DNA of 64,000 nt from contig NZ_JALBGC010000004.1 in the NCBI RefSeq assembly GCF_022631375.1, positions 496,001 through 560,000 of the forward strand, read 5' to 3'. This DNA is from Hymenobacter cyanobacteriorum. GTDB lineage: Bacteria > Bacteroidota > Bacteroidia > Cytophagales > Hymenobacteraceae. Positions 9,114 to 17,708 of this stretch are shown one piece after another. Each line of letters begins with the position of its first letter. Within the stretch, counting starts at the first letter, position 1. The notes under the pieces are model-generated. The model ran no database searches. It saw only the letters and a program-made list of their open reading frames with translations, and was not told the origin of the DNA. Both the position numbers and the translations under genes were made by a program.

Positions 9114-10544
9114 ATGAAAAAGCTTATCTCCCTCGGATGGCTGGTGGCCGTGGCGGCCCTGACGCCGGCCCGGGCCCAGGACCTGTTGAACAACGGCGCG
9201 ACCATCAGCCTGACGGGCGGCGCCACGCTGTCGGTGAGCGGCAGCTTGCAAAACAGCAGCGGCACGCTGGACCTGAGCAGCGGCCCCAACGAAGTGTACG
9301 TGGGCGGCAACCTGCTGAATGACGCCGGCGCCACGCTGCTGCCCGGCACCGCCAGCACCGTGACCCTTAACGGCACGGCCGCCCAGCAGCTCAGCCTGAA
9401 CGGGGCGCAGCTCTTCAACCTGACCGTGAACAAGCCCAGCGGCGGCGTCGGCCTGCCCGCCAACAGCAACGCGGATATCGCCGGCGCGCTCACGCTGAGC
9501 GGCGGCATGGTGACGACGGACCCTTCTGCCACGCTACGTCTGCTCAACGGCGCCACCCTCAGCGGCGAGCAGAGCGGCCGGTACGTGAAGGGCAACCTGG
9601 CGGCCGTGAAGGCCAACGTGCCCGGCGGCGCAACCACCGCTTTTCCCAACAGCTTCACCCTCACCCCCACCGCCACCACCACCTCCCTGACCGTAACCCG
9701 CCGGGCGGGCCTCACCACCGCCCAGGTCAGCTTCGGCACCAGTGTCGGCGGCAATCGGGGCATCGACCGCATCTGGAGCGCGTCGGCCGCCGTGAAGGGA
9801 GCGGTGCAGCTGAACTGGCTGCCCGACGATGACAACGGCCTCTCCAATTTTAGTGTGGCCCAGGTATGGGGCCGTACCGCCGCCCCGATGGCCGGCTCCG
9901 GCTGGGCGCGCATCAGCCCCGCCCAGAACGCGGGCAGCGCCCGCACGGTCGTGGGCACGGCCCCGGCCAGCGGCCTCTCGTTCTTCACCGTGAGCACCGC
10001 CAGTTCGCCACTGCCCGTCACACTGATTGATTTCAGCGTCAGGCGCGAGGGCCCGGCGGCCCGCCTGAACTGGCGCACTGCGCAGGAATTGAACAATGAT
10101 TATTTCGTGGTAGAGGCGAGTGCCGACGGCCAGACCTACCGCCCGGTGGGCAGCCCGGTACCCGGCCAGGGCACCGTGAGCGCGCCCATCGACTACACCT
10201 TCACCGACCCCAACCTGCTGAATTACCGCACCGACCTGGTGTATTACCGCCTGCGGCAGGTCGATACCGATGGCACGGCCAGCTACTCGCCGGTGCGCAC
10301 CATTGCCCTGACGGCGGCGGCTACCGGCCTGGCCCTGTTTCCCAACCCAGCCAGCACCGGGGCCATGCTCACGGGCACGCGGCCCGGCACGGTAGTGCAA
10401 GTATTCGACGCGCTGGGCCGCGTCGTGATAACCGCCACCGCCGATGCCACGGGCACCGCCGCGCTGGCCCTGCCGGTCGGGTTGGCCACGGGCGTGTACG
10501 TGGTGCGAGCCGACGATAAGGCGCTGCGCTTGACGGTGGAATAA
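9114..10544 (+). CDS. T9SS type A sorting-domain surface protein
   Basis: About 476 residues. The start was set at the Met before KKLISLGWLVAVAALTPARA, which gives a normal signal peptide; an ATG-like start three codons earlier is possible. The middle is rich in Gly/Ser/Asn/Thr beta repeats (GGATLSVSGSLQNSSGTLDL and similar). Around residues 298-385 is the segment PVTLIDFSVRREGPAARLNW ... ELNNDYFVVEASADGQTY ... VYYRLRQVDTDGTASYSPVR, a fibronectin-like module that normally precedes the sorting domain. The C-terminus (ALFPNPASTG ... VQVFDALGRVV ... LATGVYVVRADDKALRLTVE) matches the type A C-terminal domain recognised by the type IX secretion machinery. The protein is thus predicted to cross the outer membrane and be anchored on the surface. 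Confidence 0.88.
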   Translation: MKKLISLGWLVAVAALTPARAQDLLNNGATISLTGGATLSVSGSLQNSSGTLDLSSGPNEVYVGGNLLNDAGATLLPGTASTVTLNGTAAQQLSLNGAQLFNLTVNKPSGGVGLPANSNADIAGALTLSGGMVTTDPSATLRLLNGATLSGEQSGRYVKGNLAAVKANVPGGATTAFPNSFTLTPTATTTSLTVTRRAGLTTAQVSFGTSVGGNRGIDRIWSASAAVKGAVQLNWLPDDDNGLSNFSVAQVWGRTAAPMAGSGWARISPAQNAGSARTVVGTAPASGLSFFTVSTASSPLPVTLIDFSVRREGPAARLNWRTAQELNNDYFVVEASADGQTYRPVGSPVPGQGTVSAPIDYTFTDPNLLNYRTDLVYYRLRQVDTDGTASYSPVRTIALTAAATGLALFPNPASTGAMLTGTRPGTVVQVFDALGRVVITATADATGTAALALPVGLATGVYVVRADDKALRLTVE

Positions 10545-10858
10545 ACCGCTGACGTGCTGCAAGGCAGAGCGTCTTCCCCGCACCATTCGATTTTTGGTGC
10601 ATTGCTTGGGGCCGGGCGGGGGAGGCTAGGTATAGGATGAGTATATCCGGCGTGCAGGCACCCTGTATCTTCTCGTTTTGGGTAACGAATTTTCCACCCT
10701 GCTAAAATTCAGGTTTATTGCTGGCGCGGGGCCGCCGCCTACGGGCCGCGCGGAGTTGCCCCACGCCCTACAGTTGGGCTGTTGGGCGGGCGGCGGGCTC
10801 TGGTACCCGTTACCTTCGTAGCCGCAGCGGCGGCCGGGGTGCCGCGGCTGCACCGCCC
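10545..10858. other. Intergenic region of 314 bases
   Basis: No gene recognised. A short hairpin (GCACCA at 10580 with TGGTGC at 10595) follows the T9SS gene and could end transcription, though it lacks a T-tract. A near-consensus -7 element lies at 10811. The rest is ordinary GC-rich DNA with no repeat of the window's palindrome families. Confidence 0.5.
10811..10818 (+). promoter_or_regulatory. Possible -7 element for the phosphoesterase gene
   Basis: TACCTTCG, one mismatch to TAnnTTTG, 41 bases upstream of the chosen ATG at 10859. The related TACCTTTG occurs before two other genes in the window (19501 and 24066). Confidence 0.3.
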
Positions 10859-13336
10859 ATGCTTTTTTCCTCGATTACCTCCCGCCTGGCCCTGAGCCTG
10901 CCGCTGCTGGCGCTGCTCGGCTGCTCGGGCAACGCCAGCCAGCAGCCCGCCGCCGAAGCGCCCGGCGTGCTGCCCGGCCCCATTGCCGGTACCACCCAAA
11001 CCCGGCTGCCCAACGGCTGGAAGCTGAGCCCCGCCGGCACCGCCACCCCGCTCGGCGACCTGCCCCTGAGCCTGGAAATCAGCCCCGACGGCCGCCTGGC
11101 GGCCGTGACCAACGGCGGCTGGGGCGAAAACTCGGTGCAGCTGCTCGATGCCGCCACCGGCCGCCTGCTCGACACCCGCGTGGTGCCGGCAGCCTGGGCC
11201 GGCCTGGCCTGGGCCCCCGATGGCCGTACACTCTACGCCTCGGGCGGGCAGCACAACCGCATTCATAGTTTTAAAGTCGAAGGCCAGAAATTACAGCCCG
11301 ACAGCGCCCTGGTGCTGGGCCCGAAGTGGCCGAAGCAGAAAAGCGGCGTGGCCGGTCTCGCCGTTGATGGCCGCCGCCAGGTGCTCTACGCCGTGACGCG
11401 GGAGGACAATTCGCTCTACATTTTCGACCTGAAAACCCGGCAAATCCTGCGCACCCTCAGGCTGCCGGCCGAGGCCTACGATGCCCAGCTCAGCCCCGAC
11501 GGCGCGCGCCTCTACATCAGCCTCTGGGGCGGCCACGCGGTGGCGGTGTACGATGCCGAGCAGCAGCAATTACTGGCCAGCATCCCCGTCGAAAGTCACC
11601 CCAACGACTTGGCCCTCACGCGCGACGGCCGCCGCCTGTTTGTGGCCAATGCCAACAGCAACTCGGTTTCGGTGATTGATACCCGCGCCGGCCGCGTCAC
11701 CGAAACGCTCAATACGGCCCTGTTCCCGGCCTCGCCCGCCGGCAGCACCCCCGACGGCCTCGCCCTGAGCGCCGACGACAGCCAGCTCTTCATCGCCAAC
11801 GCCGACAACAACTGCCTGGCCGTGTTCGACGTGCGCGACGCGGCCACGAGCCGGCCGCTGGGCTTTATTCCCACGGGCTGGTACCCTACGGCCGTGCGCG
11901 TGGTGGGTGGCCAGCTGCTGATAGCCAACGGCAAAGGCACAGCCTCGCGGCCTAACCCCAACGGCCCCAACCCCGGGCGCGACGTGGGCGAAGTCGGCAA
12001 GGGCTACATTGGCGGGCTGCTGGCTGGCAGCCTTTCGCGCCTGCCCGTGCCGGATGAAAAAGCGCTGGCCGCCTACTCGGCCCAGGTGTACGCCAACACA
12101 CCTTTCAGCAAAACGCGGGAGGCCGCGCCCGAGGTGGCGGCGGGCAGCCCCGTGCCGCAGCGCGTGGGCGAACAGTCGCCCATCAAGCACGTCTTCTACA
12201 TCATCAAGGAAAACCGCACGTACGACCAGGTGCTGGGCGACCTGCCCGCCGGCAACGGCGACGCCAGCCTCTGCCTGTTTCCGGAGAAGGTGACGCCCAA
12301 CCACCACGCCCTCACGCGGGAGTTTGTGCTGCTCGATAATTTCTACGTCGATGCCGAAGTGAGCGCCGATGGCCACAACTGGAGCACGGCCGCCTACGCC
12401 ACCGATTTTGTGGAGAAAACCTGGCCCAGCAACTACAGCGGCCGCGGGGGCGACTACGACTTCGAGGGCAGCAAGGGCGAGGTGGCCGAGCCGAAAGACG
12501 GTTTCCTGTGGGATTACTGCCTGCGCGCCGGCCGCACGTTCCGCAGCTATGGCGAGTTCGTTTTCCAGGGCAAACCCACCAAGCCGGCCATCGCGGCCAA
12601 CTACTGCAAGGAGTATGCGGGCTTCAATTTGCGGGTGAAGGACGTGGACCGCGAGAAAGTGTGGGAAGCCGATTTCGACCAGCTGGTAGCGTCTAATAAG
12701 CTACCCAACCTCAGCATCATCCGCCTGCCCAACGACCACACCTACGGCGCGCGCAAGGGCGAGCTCAGCCCCCTGAGCTACGCCGCCGATAACGACCTGG
12801 CCCTGGGCCGCCTGATTGAGCACCTCTCCAAAAGCCCGGTCTGGAAAGAATCGGTGGTGATGATAGTGGAGGATGACGCCCAGAACGGCCCCGACCACAT
12901 CGACGCGCACCGCTCCACGGCTTACCTCGTTGGCCCCTACATCCGGCGGCACGCGGTGGTGCATACCGCCTACACCACCTCGGGCATGCTGCGCACGCTG
13001 GAGCTGATTCTGGGCCTGCCGCCCATGAGCCAGTACGATGCCGCCGCGCTGCCACTCTGGGCCTGCTTCACCGCCAAGCCCGATTTTCGCCCCTACGCCC
13101 TGCGCCCTGCATCCACCCCGCAGGACGTGCGCAATACCGCCTACAACGCCCCCGCCCGTCGCGCCGAAAAGTTCGACATGAGCCGCGAAGATGCCGCGCC
13201 GGATTTGGCTTTCAACCAGAACATCTGGCAGGCCGTGCGCGGCGAGCACAGTCAGATGCCGGCTCCGCGCCGCGCCGCTTTTCTGCGCGAGGCAAAGGCT
13301 GAGCGCGAGGAGGAAGAGGAAGAAGGGGATGATTAG
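10859..13336 (+). CDS. Bifunctional YncE-type propeller / phosphoesterase lipoprotein
   Basis: 825 residues from the ATG at 10859, which starts a lipoprotein signal peptide with a lipobox LLGCSG; upstream in-frame sequence is not signal-like. Residues about 60-380 form a YVTN/YncE-type propeller with repeated segments such as LSPDGARLYISLWGG, LTRDGRRLFVANANSNSVSV and LSADDSQLFIANADNN. Residues about 430-720 are an alkaline-phosphatase-superfamily phosphoesterase domain, starting KHVFYIIKENRTYDQVLGDL and including FYVDAEVSADGHNWSTAAY and MIVEDDAQNGPDHIDAHRS with metal-ligand Asp/His residues. The architecture matches the known bifunctional YncE/alkaline phosphatase family. The physiological substrate is unknown; it is predicted to be membrane-anchored in the periplasm or on the surface. 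The C-terminus ends in an acidic tail (EREEEEEEGDD). Confidence 0.88.
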   Translation: MLFSSITSRLALSLPLLALLGCSGNASQQPAAEAPGVLPGPIAGTTQTRLPNGWKLSPAGTATPLGDLPLSLEISPDGRLAAVTNGGWGENSVQLLDAATGRLLDTRVVPAAWAGLAWAPDGRTLYASGGQHNRIHSFKVEGQKLQPDSALVLGPKWPKQKSGVAGLAVDGRRQVLYAVTREDNSLYIFDLKTRQILRTLRLPAEAYDAQLSPDGARLYISLWGGHAVAVYDAEQQQLLASIPVESHPNDLALTRDGRRLFVANANSNSVSVIDTRAGRVTETLNTALFPASPAGSTPDGLALSADDSQLFIANADNNCLAVFDVRDAATSRPLGFIPTGWYPTAVRVVGGQLLIANGKGTASRPNPNGPNPGRDVGEVGKGYIGGLLAGSLSRLPVPDEKALAAYSAQVYANTPFSKTREAAPEVAAGSPVPQRVGEQSPIKHVFYIIKENRTYDQVLGDLPAGNGDASLCLFPEKVTPNHHALTREFVLLDNFYVDAEVSADGHNWSTAAYATDFVEKTWPSNYSGRGGDYDFEGSKGEVAEPKDGFLWDYCLRAGRTFRSYGEFVFQGKPTKPAIAANYCKEYAGFNLRVKDVDREKVWEADFDQLVASNKLPNLSIIRLPNDHTYGARKGELSPLSYAADNDLALGRLIEHLSKSPVWKESVVMIVEDDAQNGPDHIDAHRSTAYLVGPYIRRHAVVHTAYTTSGMLRTLELILGLPPMSQYDAAALPLWACFTAKPDFRPYALRPASTPQDVRNTAYNAPARRAEKFDMSREDAAPDLAFNQNIWQAVRGEHSQMPAPRRAAFLREAKAEREEEEEEGDD

Positions 13337-13343
13337 AACATCG

Positions 13344-13507
13344 ACTCCCCTCCTTACCAAGGAGGGGATGCTGCCGCGAAGCGGCAGCTGGGGTGGTTGT
13401 AGGCGTTGAGCCACGCCTGAACGAAAGACTGTCGAAGCTGTTCAACGCCCGCAACCACCCCCGTTTCAGCTTCGCTGAAACATCCCCTCCTTGGTAAGGA
13501 GGGGAGT
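13344..13507. repeat. Palindromic element with GAGGGGAGT arms
   Basis: Outer arms ACTCCCCTCCTTACCAAGGA and its complement at the right end. Each arm is itself a smaller hairpin (CTCCTTACCAAGGAG), and a second nested pair lies inside (GCCGCGAAGCGGC, CAACCACCC, and TTTCAGCTTCGCTGAAA). It lies 5 bases after the phosphoesterase stop and runs up to the start region of the DUF2461 gene. A related GC-rich element is at 37338. Confidence 0.85.
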
Positions 13508-13534
13508 TTGACCGCCAAGCTCATTTACAATCTC

Positions 13535-14200
13535 ATGCAGCTCAAGCCCCTCTTCACCTTCCTCACCGGCCTCACCAAGCACAACGACCGCGCCTGGTTT
13601 CAGGAGCGCAAGCCTACCTACGACCAGCTGCGCAAACAATTCGAGGAAGACGCCGAGTTCTGGTACCAGGAATTGCAGAAGCTCGACCCCGCGCTGGCCG
13701 GGCCGCTGGGCCGCAAAAGCATCTTCCGCATCTACCGCGACGTGCGATTCAGCAACAACAAGGACCCGTACAAGCTGCATTTCTCGGCCTACTTCACCGC
13801 CAGCGGCAAGGACATTGAAACGCCCGGCTACTACGTGCAGGTGGGCCCCGGCGGCCACACGCTCATCGGCGGCGGCTGGTACATGCCCGATAAAAACCAG
13901 CTGGCCGCCATCCGCCAGGAAATCGACTACAACGCCGCCGAGCTGAAAGCCATTCTGGCCGCGCCCGATTTCCAGCGCTATTTCGGCGCGATGGGCGGCG
14001 ACAAGCTCAAGAAGTCGCCCGCCGCCTACGACGTGTCGCACCCTGAAATCGAATTGCTGAAGCACAAAAGCTTCACCGCCAGCCACACCCTAAGCGACGC
14101 CGAGGTGCTGAGCCACGCCGATTTTCGCGCCTACGTGCCGGAGGTATTTGCGGCGATGGTGCCCTTCTGCCAGTTTCTGCGCAGCGCGGTGGAGGTATAG
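13535..14200 (+). CDS. DUF2461 family protein
   Basis: 221 residues from the ATG at 13535; a TTG at 13508 lies in the flanking palindrome and is less likely. The sequence carries the TIGR02453/DUF2461 pattern throughout: FLTGLTKHNDRAWFQERK, LGRKSIFRIYRDVRFSNNKD, PYKLHFSAYFT, GYYVQVGPGGHTLIGGGWYM. The family is widespread in Bacteroidota and has no established biochemical function. Its TAG stop is the first three bases of a TAGCGCGGAC palindrome (14198). Confidence 0.9.
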   Translation: MQLKPLFTFLTGLTKHNDRAWFQERKPTYDQLRKQFEEDAEFWYQELQKLDPALAGPLGRKSIFRIYRDVRFSNNKDPYKLHFSAYFTASGKDIETPGYYVQVGPGGHTLIGGGWYMPDKNQLAAIRQEIDYNAAELKAILAAPDFQRYFGAMGGDKLKKSPAAYDVSHPEIELLKHKSFTASHTLSDAEVLSHADFRAYVPEVFAAMVPFCQFLRSAVEV

Positions 14201-14270
14201 CGCGGACTTTGTAGTCCGCGAGTGGCACGGTTCGTTTGTTCGATGCGCGGACTGCAAAGTCCGCGCTACA
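14198..14270. repeat. TAGCGCGGACT palindrome between convergent genes
   Basis: TAGCGCGGACTTTGTAGTCC on the left, and its family complement ending CCGCGCTACA on the right. The left edge supplies the TAG stop codon of the DUF2461 gene, and the right edge abuts the stop codon of the convergent DUF6702 gene at 14271. It may double as a bidirectional terminator. Confidence 0.85.
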
Positions 14271-14774
14271 TCACCACTTCACCACTTCTTCCTCGTGGCC
14301 GGCGCGGAAGAGCGCGCTCTGCTTCTTGCCGTTGGCCTCCACGTTCACGATGTTCATTTCATCGGCAAATGCATCGAGCAGCACGGCTTGGCGCAATTTG
14401 ATGCCGGCCACCGGACCCGGCAGCGGCACCTTGCAGTAGAACCAGTAGCCGTCGTTTTCGGCCTGCATGCCCAGCACCTGCATAGGCAGCCGCGCCCCGG
14501 CCACCGTGCTGATTTGCAGCGTGCGCTGGAAGTAGGCATCGGCCAGCACCAACGGGCGCGGGCCGGGCTCGGTCAGGGTTACGGCCTTGGGTTGGCCCTG
14601 CGAAATCGCCTTCTCGAAATCATCGGCAAACACCTTCACCGACAGTTCCAGCTGCTTTTTGGCGGGATTGTAGCGCAGCTCGGTGAGGGTGGAGTGGTAG
14701 GCGTGGCGCGCCGGCCGCGCCCCGGCCAGCGGAAACAGCAGCAACGCAGCGGCGAAAGTGGCGAGGAGACGCAT
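14271..14774 (-). CDS. DUF6702 family exported protein
   Basis: 167 residues with a short signal peptide (MRLLATFAAALLLFPLAGA). The mature part begins HAYHSTLTELRYNPAKKQLE and continues LSVKVFADDFEKAIS, the recognisable opening of the Bacteroidota DUF6702 family: a conserved His-x-x-x-T/S near the N-terminus and an F-x-D-D-x-E motif. Function unknown; probably periplasmic. It is convergent with the DUF2461 gene. Confidence 0.8.
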   Translation of the reverse strand: MRLLATFAAALLLFPLAGARPARHAYHSTLTELRYNPAKKQLELSVKVFADDFEKAISQGQPKAVTLTEPGPRPLVLADAYFQRTLQISTVAGARLPMQVLGMQAENDGYWFYCKVPLPGPVAGIKLRQAVLLDAFADEMNIVNVEANGKKQSALFRAGHEEEVVKW

Positions 14775-14824
14775 AGTTGGGTTAGGGGATAGGGGAGAAG
14801 GAATAGATGATAAGGCTAACGAAA

Positions 14825-14938
14825 GAACGTCATGCTGAGCGTAGTCGAAGCATCTCGCGTGCCATAGTAATTCAATCGGCTAACGATTTTGATTACTACC
14901 ACATGCGAGATGCTTCGACTACGCTCAGCATGACGTTC
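14825..14938. repeat. Palindromic element, GTCATGCTGAGC family, copy 3
   Basis: Arms GAACGTCATGCTGAGCGTAG and complement pair almost perfectly through TCGAAGCATCTCGC. It separates the DUF6702 gene from rseP. Confidence 0.9.
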
Positions 14939-14956
14939 ATTATGGCCAGGAAGTGC

Positions 14957-16297
14957 CTAGAAGAACTTCAGCACCTGCTTGATGACAATAACATAGGCCA
15001 TCAGCGCCAGAATGAGCACCGTGCCCACACGCTGCGCGCCTTCGAGGAAGGCATCGGAGGGCTTGCGGCGCAGAATCATCTCGTAGAGCAGGAATACCAC
15101 GTGGCCACCGTCGAGAGCCGGCACGGGCAGCAGGTTCATAAACGCCAGCACCATGCTCAGGATGCCAGCCAGGCCCCAGAAGTGCTGCCAGTCCCACACG
15201 CCACCAAACTGCTGCGCAATTTCGACCGGGCCGCCCAGGTTCTTGGCCGAGGCCTTCCCGGTAAAGATTTTGCCGAAGGCCCGGGCCTGCACCCACACAA
15301 TGGAAAAGGCTTTTTTGGCCCCGCGCGGCAGGGCCTCGGCCAACGAATACTTGCGCGTGCCAATGTCTAGCGTCGACTTGCGCTCGAAGCCAATGTGGCC
15401 TTCGGCATCCACGGGCACGTTCAGGGTGACGGGCTGGCCGGCGCGTTGTACGTCGAGGCGGGCGGTTTTGTCTTTGTTGGCCAGCAGGGCGGCCTGCAGC
15501 TCGTCGAAAAACTGCACAGGCTGGCCGCTCACGGCTGTAATCACGTCACCCACCTGCAGGCCGGCTTTCGAGGCATTGCCGCCGGGCGTCACGCGGTCCA
15601 CGGCGAAGGTTTCGCGGGGGCGCAGCAGCACGCTGTCTTCGGTTTGCTTGCTCGATAGGTCGAGGAAGTTGTCGGGCATCTTCACGTCGGTAAGCTGGCT
15701 GCCGCGCTCCACTGTGAAGTAGGTATTGTCGCCGAGCAGTACCTCGGGCTGATAAATCTCGTCGAAATCCTTGAACGGCCGGCCGTTAATTTTTACGATT
15801 TTATCGCCCGTCTGGAAGCCCACCTGGCGGGCCAGGCCATTGGGCAGCACGCCATATTTCACCGACGAGGCGGGCAGGTAAGTCTCGCCATAGTAGGCCG
15901 TCATGGCCGTGAAGATGACAATGCCCAGAATCACGTTCATGATGATGCCACCGAGCATCACCAGCAGGCGCTGCCAGGCGGGCTTGCCCCGGAATTCGTC
16001 GGGTTGCGGCTCGCCGGCCAGGGCCGAGGCGTCCTGCGTCTCGTCAATCATGCCGTGAATCTGCACGTAGCCGCCCAGCGGGAACCAGCCGATGCCGTAC
16101 TCGGTCTCGCCAATCTTCTTTTTGACCAGCGCGAAGTTGGCCACGTTGGGCATCGGAAACAAGAAGTCGAAGAAGATGTAGAACTTATCGACCCGGATTT
16201 TAAAGAGCTTGGCGAAGGCGAAATGGCCGAATTCGTGCAAGCCAACAAGGATGGAAAGCGCCAGCACAAGCTGGCCAATCATGGTGAGGATAGCCAA
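14957..16297 (-). CDS. rseP: RIP metalloprotease RseP (site-2 protease)
   Basis: 446 residues with four hydrophobic segments. The zinc-binding HEFGH motif is at residues 21-25 in the first span, and the second catalytic motif NLLPVPALDGGH (Asp396) is in the C-terminal spans. Two PDZ domains lie between, the second with VTPGGNASKAGLQVGDVITAV. The enzyme cuts transmembrane anti-sigma factors or signal-peptide remnants within the inner membrane. It lies 116 bases downstream of dxr on the same strand, so dxr-rseP is probably an operon; this pairing is common in Bacteroidota. A palindrome at 16309 sits in the gap. Confidence 0.95.
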   Translation of the reverse strand: MAILTMIGQLVLALSILVGLHEFGHFAFAKLFKIRVDKFYIFFDFLFPMPNVANFALVKKKIGETEYGIGWFPLGGYVQIHGMIDETQDASALAGEPQPDEFRGKPAWQRLLVMLGGIIMNVILGIVIFTAMTAYYGETYLPASSVKYGVLPNGLARQVGFQTGDKIVKINGRPFKDFDEIYQPEVLLGDNTYFTVERGSQLTDVKMPDNFLDLSSKQTEDSVLLRPRETFAVDRVTPGGNASKAGLQVGDVITAVSGQPVQFFDELQAALLANKDKTARLDVQRAGQPVTLNVPVDAEGHIGFERKSTLDIGTRKYSLAEALPRGAKKAFSIVWVQARAFGKIFTGKASAKNLGGPVEIAQQFGGVWDWQHFWGLAGILSMVLAFMNLLPVPALDGGHVVFLLYEMILRRKPSDAFLEGAQRVGTVLILALMAYVIVIKQVLKFF

Positions 16298-16308
16298 GGG
16301 GGGAATTG

Positions 16309-16425
16309 AATTATGAATTAAAAATTATGAATTATGAATTGCAAAATAGGAATCATAAGAAGAGGTGATAAGCTGCAGGAGCAGCTAGGCCTCAACTCAT
16401 AATTCATAATTTTTAATTCATAATT
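16309..16425. repeat. AT-rich palindrome between rseP and dxr
   Basis: Perfect 29-bp arms beginning AATTATGAATTAAAAATTAT, the complement ending at 16425. It is unlike the GC-rich surroundings. The right arm contains the dxr stop codon (16413-16415) and encodes the last residues of Dxr (about IMN). A similar AT-rich palindrome lies inside the methylmalonyl-CoA mutase gene at 50764. Confidence 0.9.
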
Positions 16426-17567
16426 AATTGCGCCGCCAGTCGCCGTGTTTCCGCGTCGGTAGCCACCAGGTCGGCCAATATCGGCTCTGCAAGGTACGAT
16501 ACCCGCGCCAGGCACTCGGCCACGAGGTCCGACATTTGGCGGAAGCCGACCTGCTCCCGCAAAAATGCGGCCACGGCCACTTCGTTGGCGGCGTTGAGCA
16601 CGCAGGGCGCGTTGCCGCCCCGCCGCATGGCTCCAAAGGCCAGTTCCAAGTTGGGGAAGGCCACCCGGTCGGGCGCTTCGAAGGTGAGCGTGGGGTAGTC
16701 GAGGAAGGAGAAGCGCGGGAAGGTGTTGGCCAGCCGCTGCGGGTAGCCCAGCGCGTACTGAATGGGCAGCTTCATGTCGGGCAAACCCAGCTGGGCTTTC
16801 AGCGAGCCGTCTTCGAACTGCACCAGCGAGTGCACAATGCTTTGGGGGTGCACCACCACGTCAATCTGCTCATTCGTGAGCCCGAATAGCCATTTGGCCT
16901 CAATCACTTCGAGGCCCTTGTTCATCAGCGAGGCCGAGTCGATGGTGATTTTCGCGCCCATGTCCCAGTTGGGGTGTTTCAGGGCCTGGGCTTTGGTGAC
17001 GGCCTCCATCTGCTGGGCCGAACGGCCGCGGAACGGGCCGCCCGAAGCCGTGAGAATGATTTTCTCAATCGGATTCTGCTCCTCGCCCACCAGGCACTGG
17101 AAAATGGCGGAGTGTTCCGAGTCGACAGGCAGCAGGCGTACGTTGTGCTTTTTAATCAGGCCCGTAATCAGCTCGCCGGCCACCACCAGGGTTTCCTTGT
17201 TGGCGAGGGCAATGTCTTTGCCGGCCCGGATGGCGGCCACCGTGGGCAGTAGCCCGGCGTAGCCCACCAAGGCCGTGAGCACAATGTCAATTTCGGGGCG
17301 CGTCACCACCTCGGCCAGGGCGGCGGGGCCGGCCAGGACTTCGGTTTCGGGCTGGTCGGCGAGGGCGGATTTGAGGTTTTGGTAGGCGCTTTCATCGCCA
17401 ATCACCACCACGGCGGGCCGAAACTCGCGGGCCTGCTGCGCCAGCAGCTCCCACTGCCGCTGGGCGCTCAGCACCGCCACCCGGAAGCGGCCGGGCTGCT
17501 GCCGCACCACTTCCAGCGCCTGCGTGCCAATGGAGCCGGTGGCGCCGAGCAGGGCCAGGGTTTTCAT
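16413..17567 (-). CDS. dxr: 1-deoxy-D-xylulose 5-phosphate reductoisomerase
   Basis: 384 residues from the ATG at 17567 (MKTLALLGATGSIG). An in-frame ATG at 17585 would add six residues. The NADPH-binding GATGSIG motif is at the N-terminus; ALANKETLVVAGELI, PVDSEHSAIFQCL, ILTASGGPFRG and MNKGLEVIEAKWLF are Dxr signatures with the metal- and substrate-binding Asp/Glu and Ser residues. It makes 2-C-methyl-D-erythritol 4-phosphate in the MEP isoprenoid pathway in the cytoplasm. The final residues and stop codon come from an AT-rich palindrome. A good -7 element lies 43 bases upstream. Confidence 0.97.
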   Translation of the reverse strand: MKTLALLGATGSIGTQALEVVRQQPGRFRVAVLSAQRQWELLAQQAREFRPAVVVIGDESAYQNLKSALADQPETEVLAGPAALAEVVTRPEIDIVLTALVGYAGLLPTVAAIRAGKDIALANKETLVVAGELITGLIKKHNVRLLPVDSEHSAIFQCLVGEEQNPIEKIILTASGGPFRGRSAQQMEAVTKAQALKHPNWDMGAKITIDSASLMNKGLEVIEAKWLFGLTNEQIDVVVHPQSIVHSLVQFEDGSLKAQLGLPDMKLPIQYALGYPQRLANTFPRFSFLDYPTLTFEAPDRVAFPNLELAFGAMRRGGNAPCVLNAANEVAVAAFLREQVGFRQMSDLVAECLARVSYLAEPILADLVATDAETRRLAAQLIMN

Positions 17568-17609
17568 ATTCTTTTCTTCGGGCATAATGCGACTAACACG
17601 GAAACGGCG

Positions 17610-17617
17610 CAAAAGTA
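17610..17617 (-). promoter_or_regulatory. -7 promoter element for dxr-rseP
   Basis: Minus-strand TACTTTTG matches TAnnTTTG exactly, putting the transcript start near 17603, some 18-36 bases before the possible dxr starts. A palindrome starts just upstream at 17625, so the -33 region is overwritten by the repeat. Confidence 0.5.
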
Positions 17618-17624
17618 CGTCCGC

Positions 17625-17701
17625 TGTCATTCCGACGCAGGAGGAATCTGGCGAAACCGTTGAAAGGACTTTGCCCAGATTCCTCCTGCGTCGGAATGAC
17701 A
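17625..17701. repeat. Palindromic element, GTCATTCCGACG type
   Basis: Arms TGTCATTCCGACGCAGGAGG and complement, nearly perfect for about 33 bp with a short centre. Like the main family it begins TGTCAT and ends ATGACA but has a different body. It lies between the GAF gene (stop at 17709) and dxr. Confidence 0.88.
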
Positions 17702-17708
17702 GGGCAAC

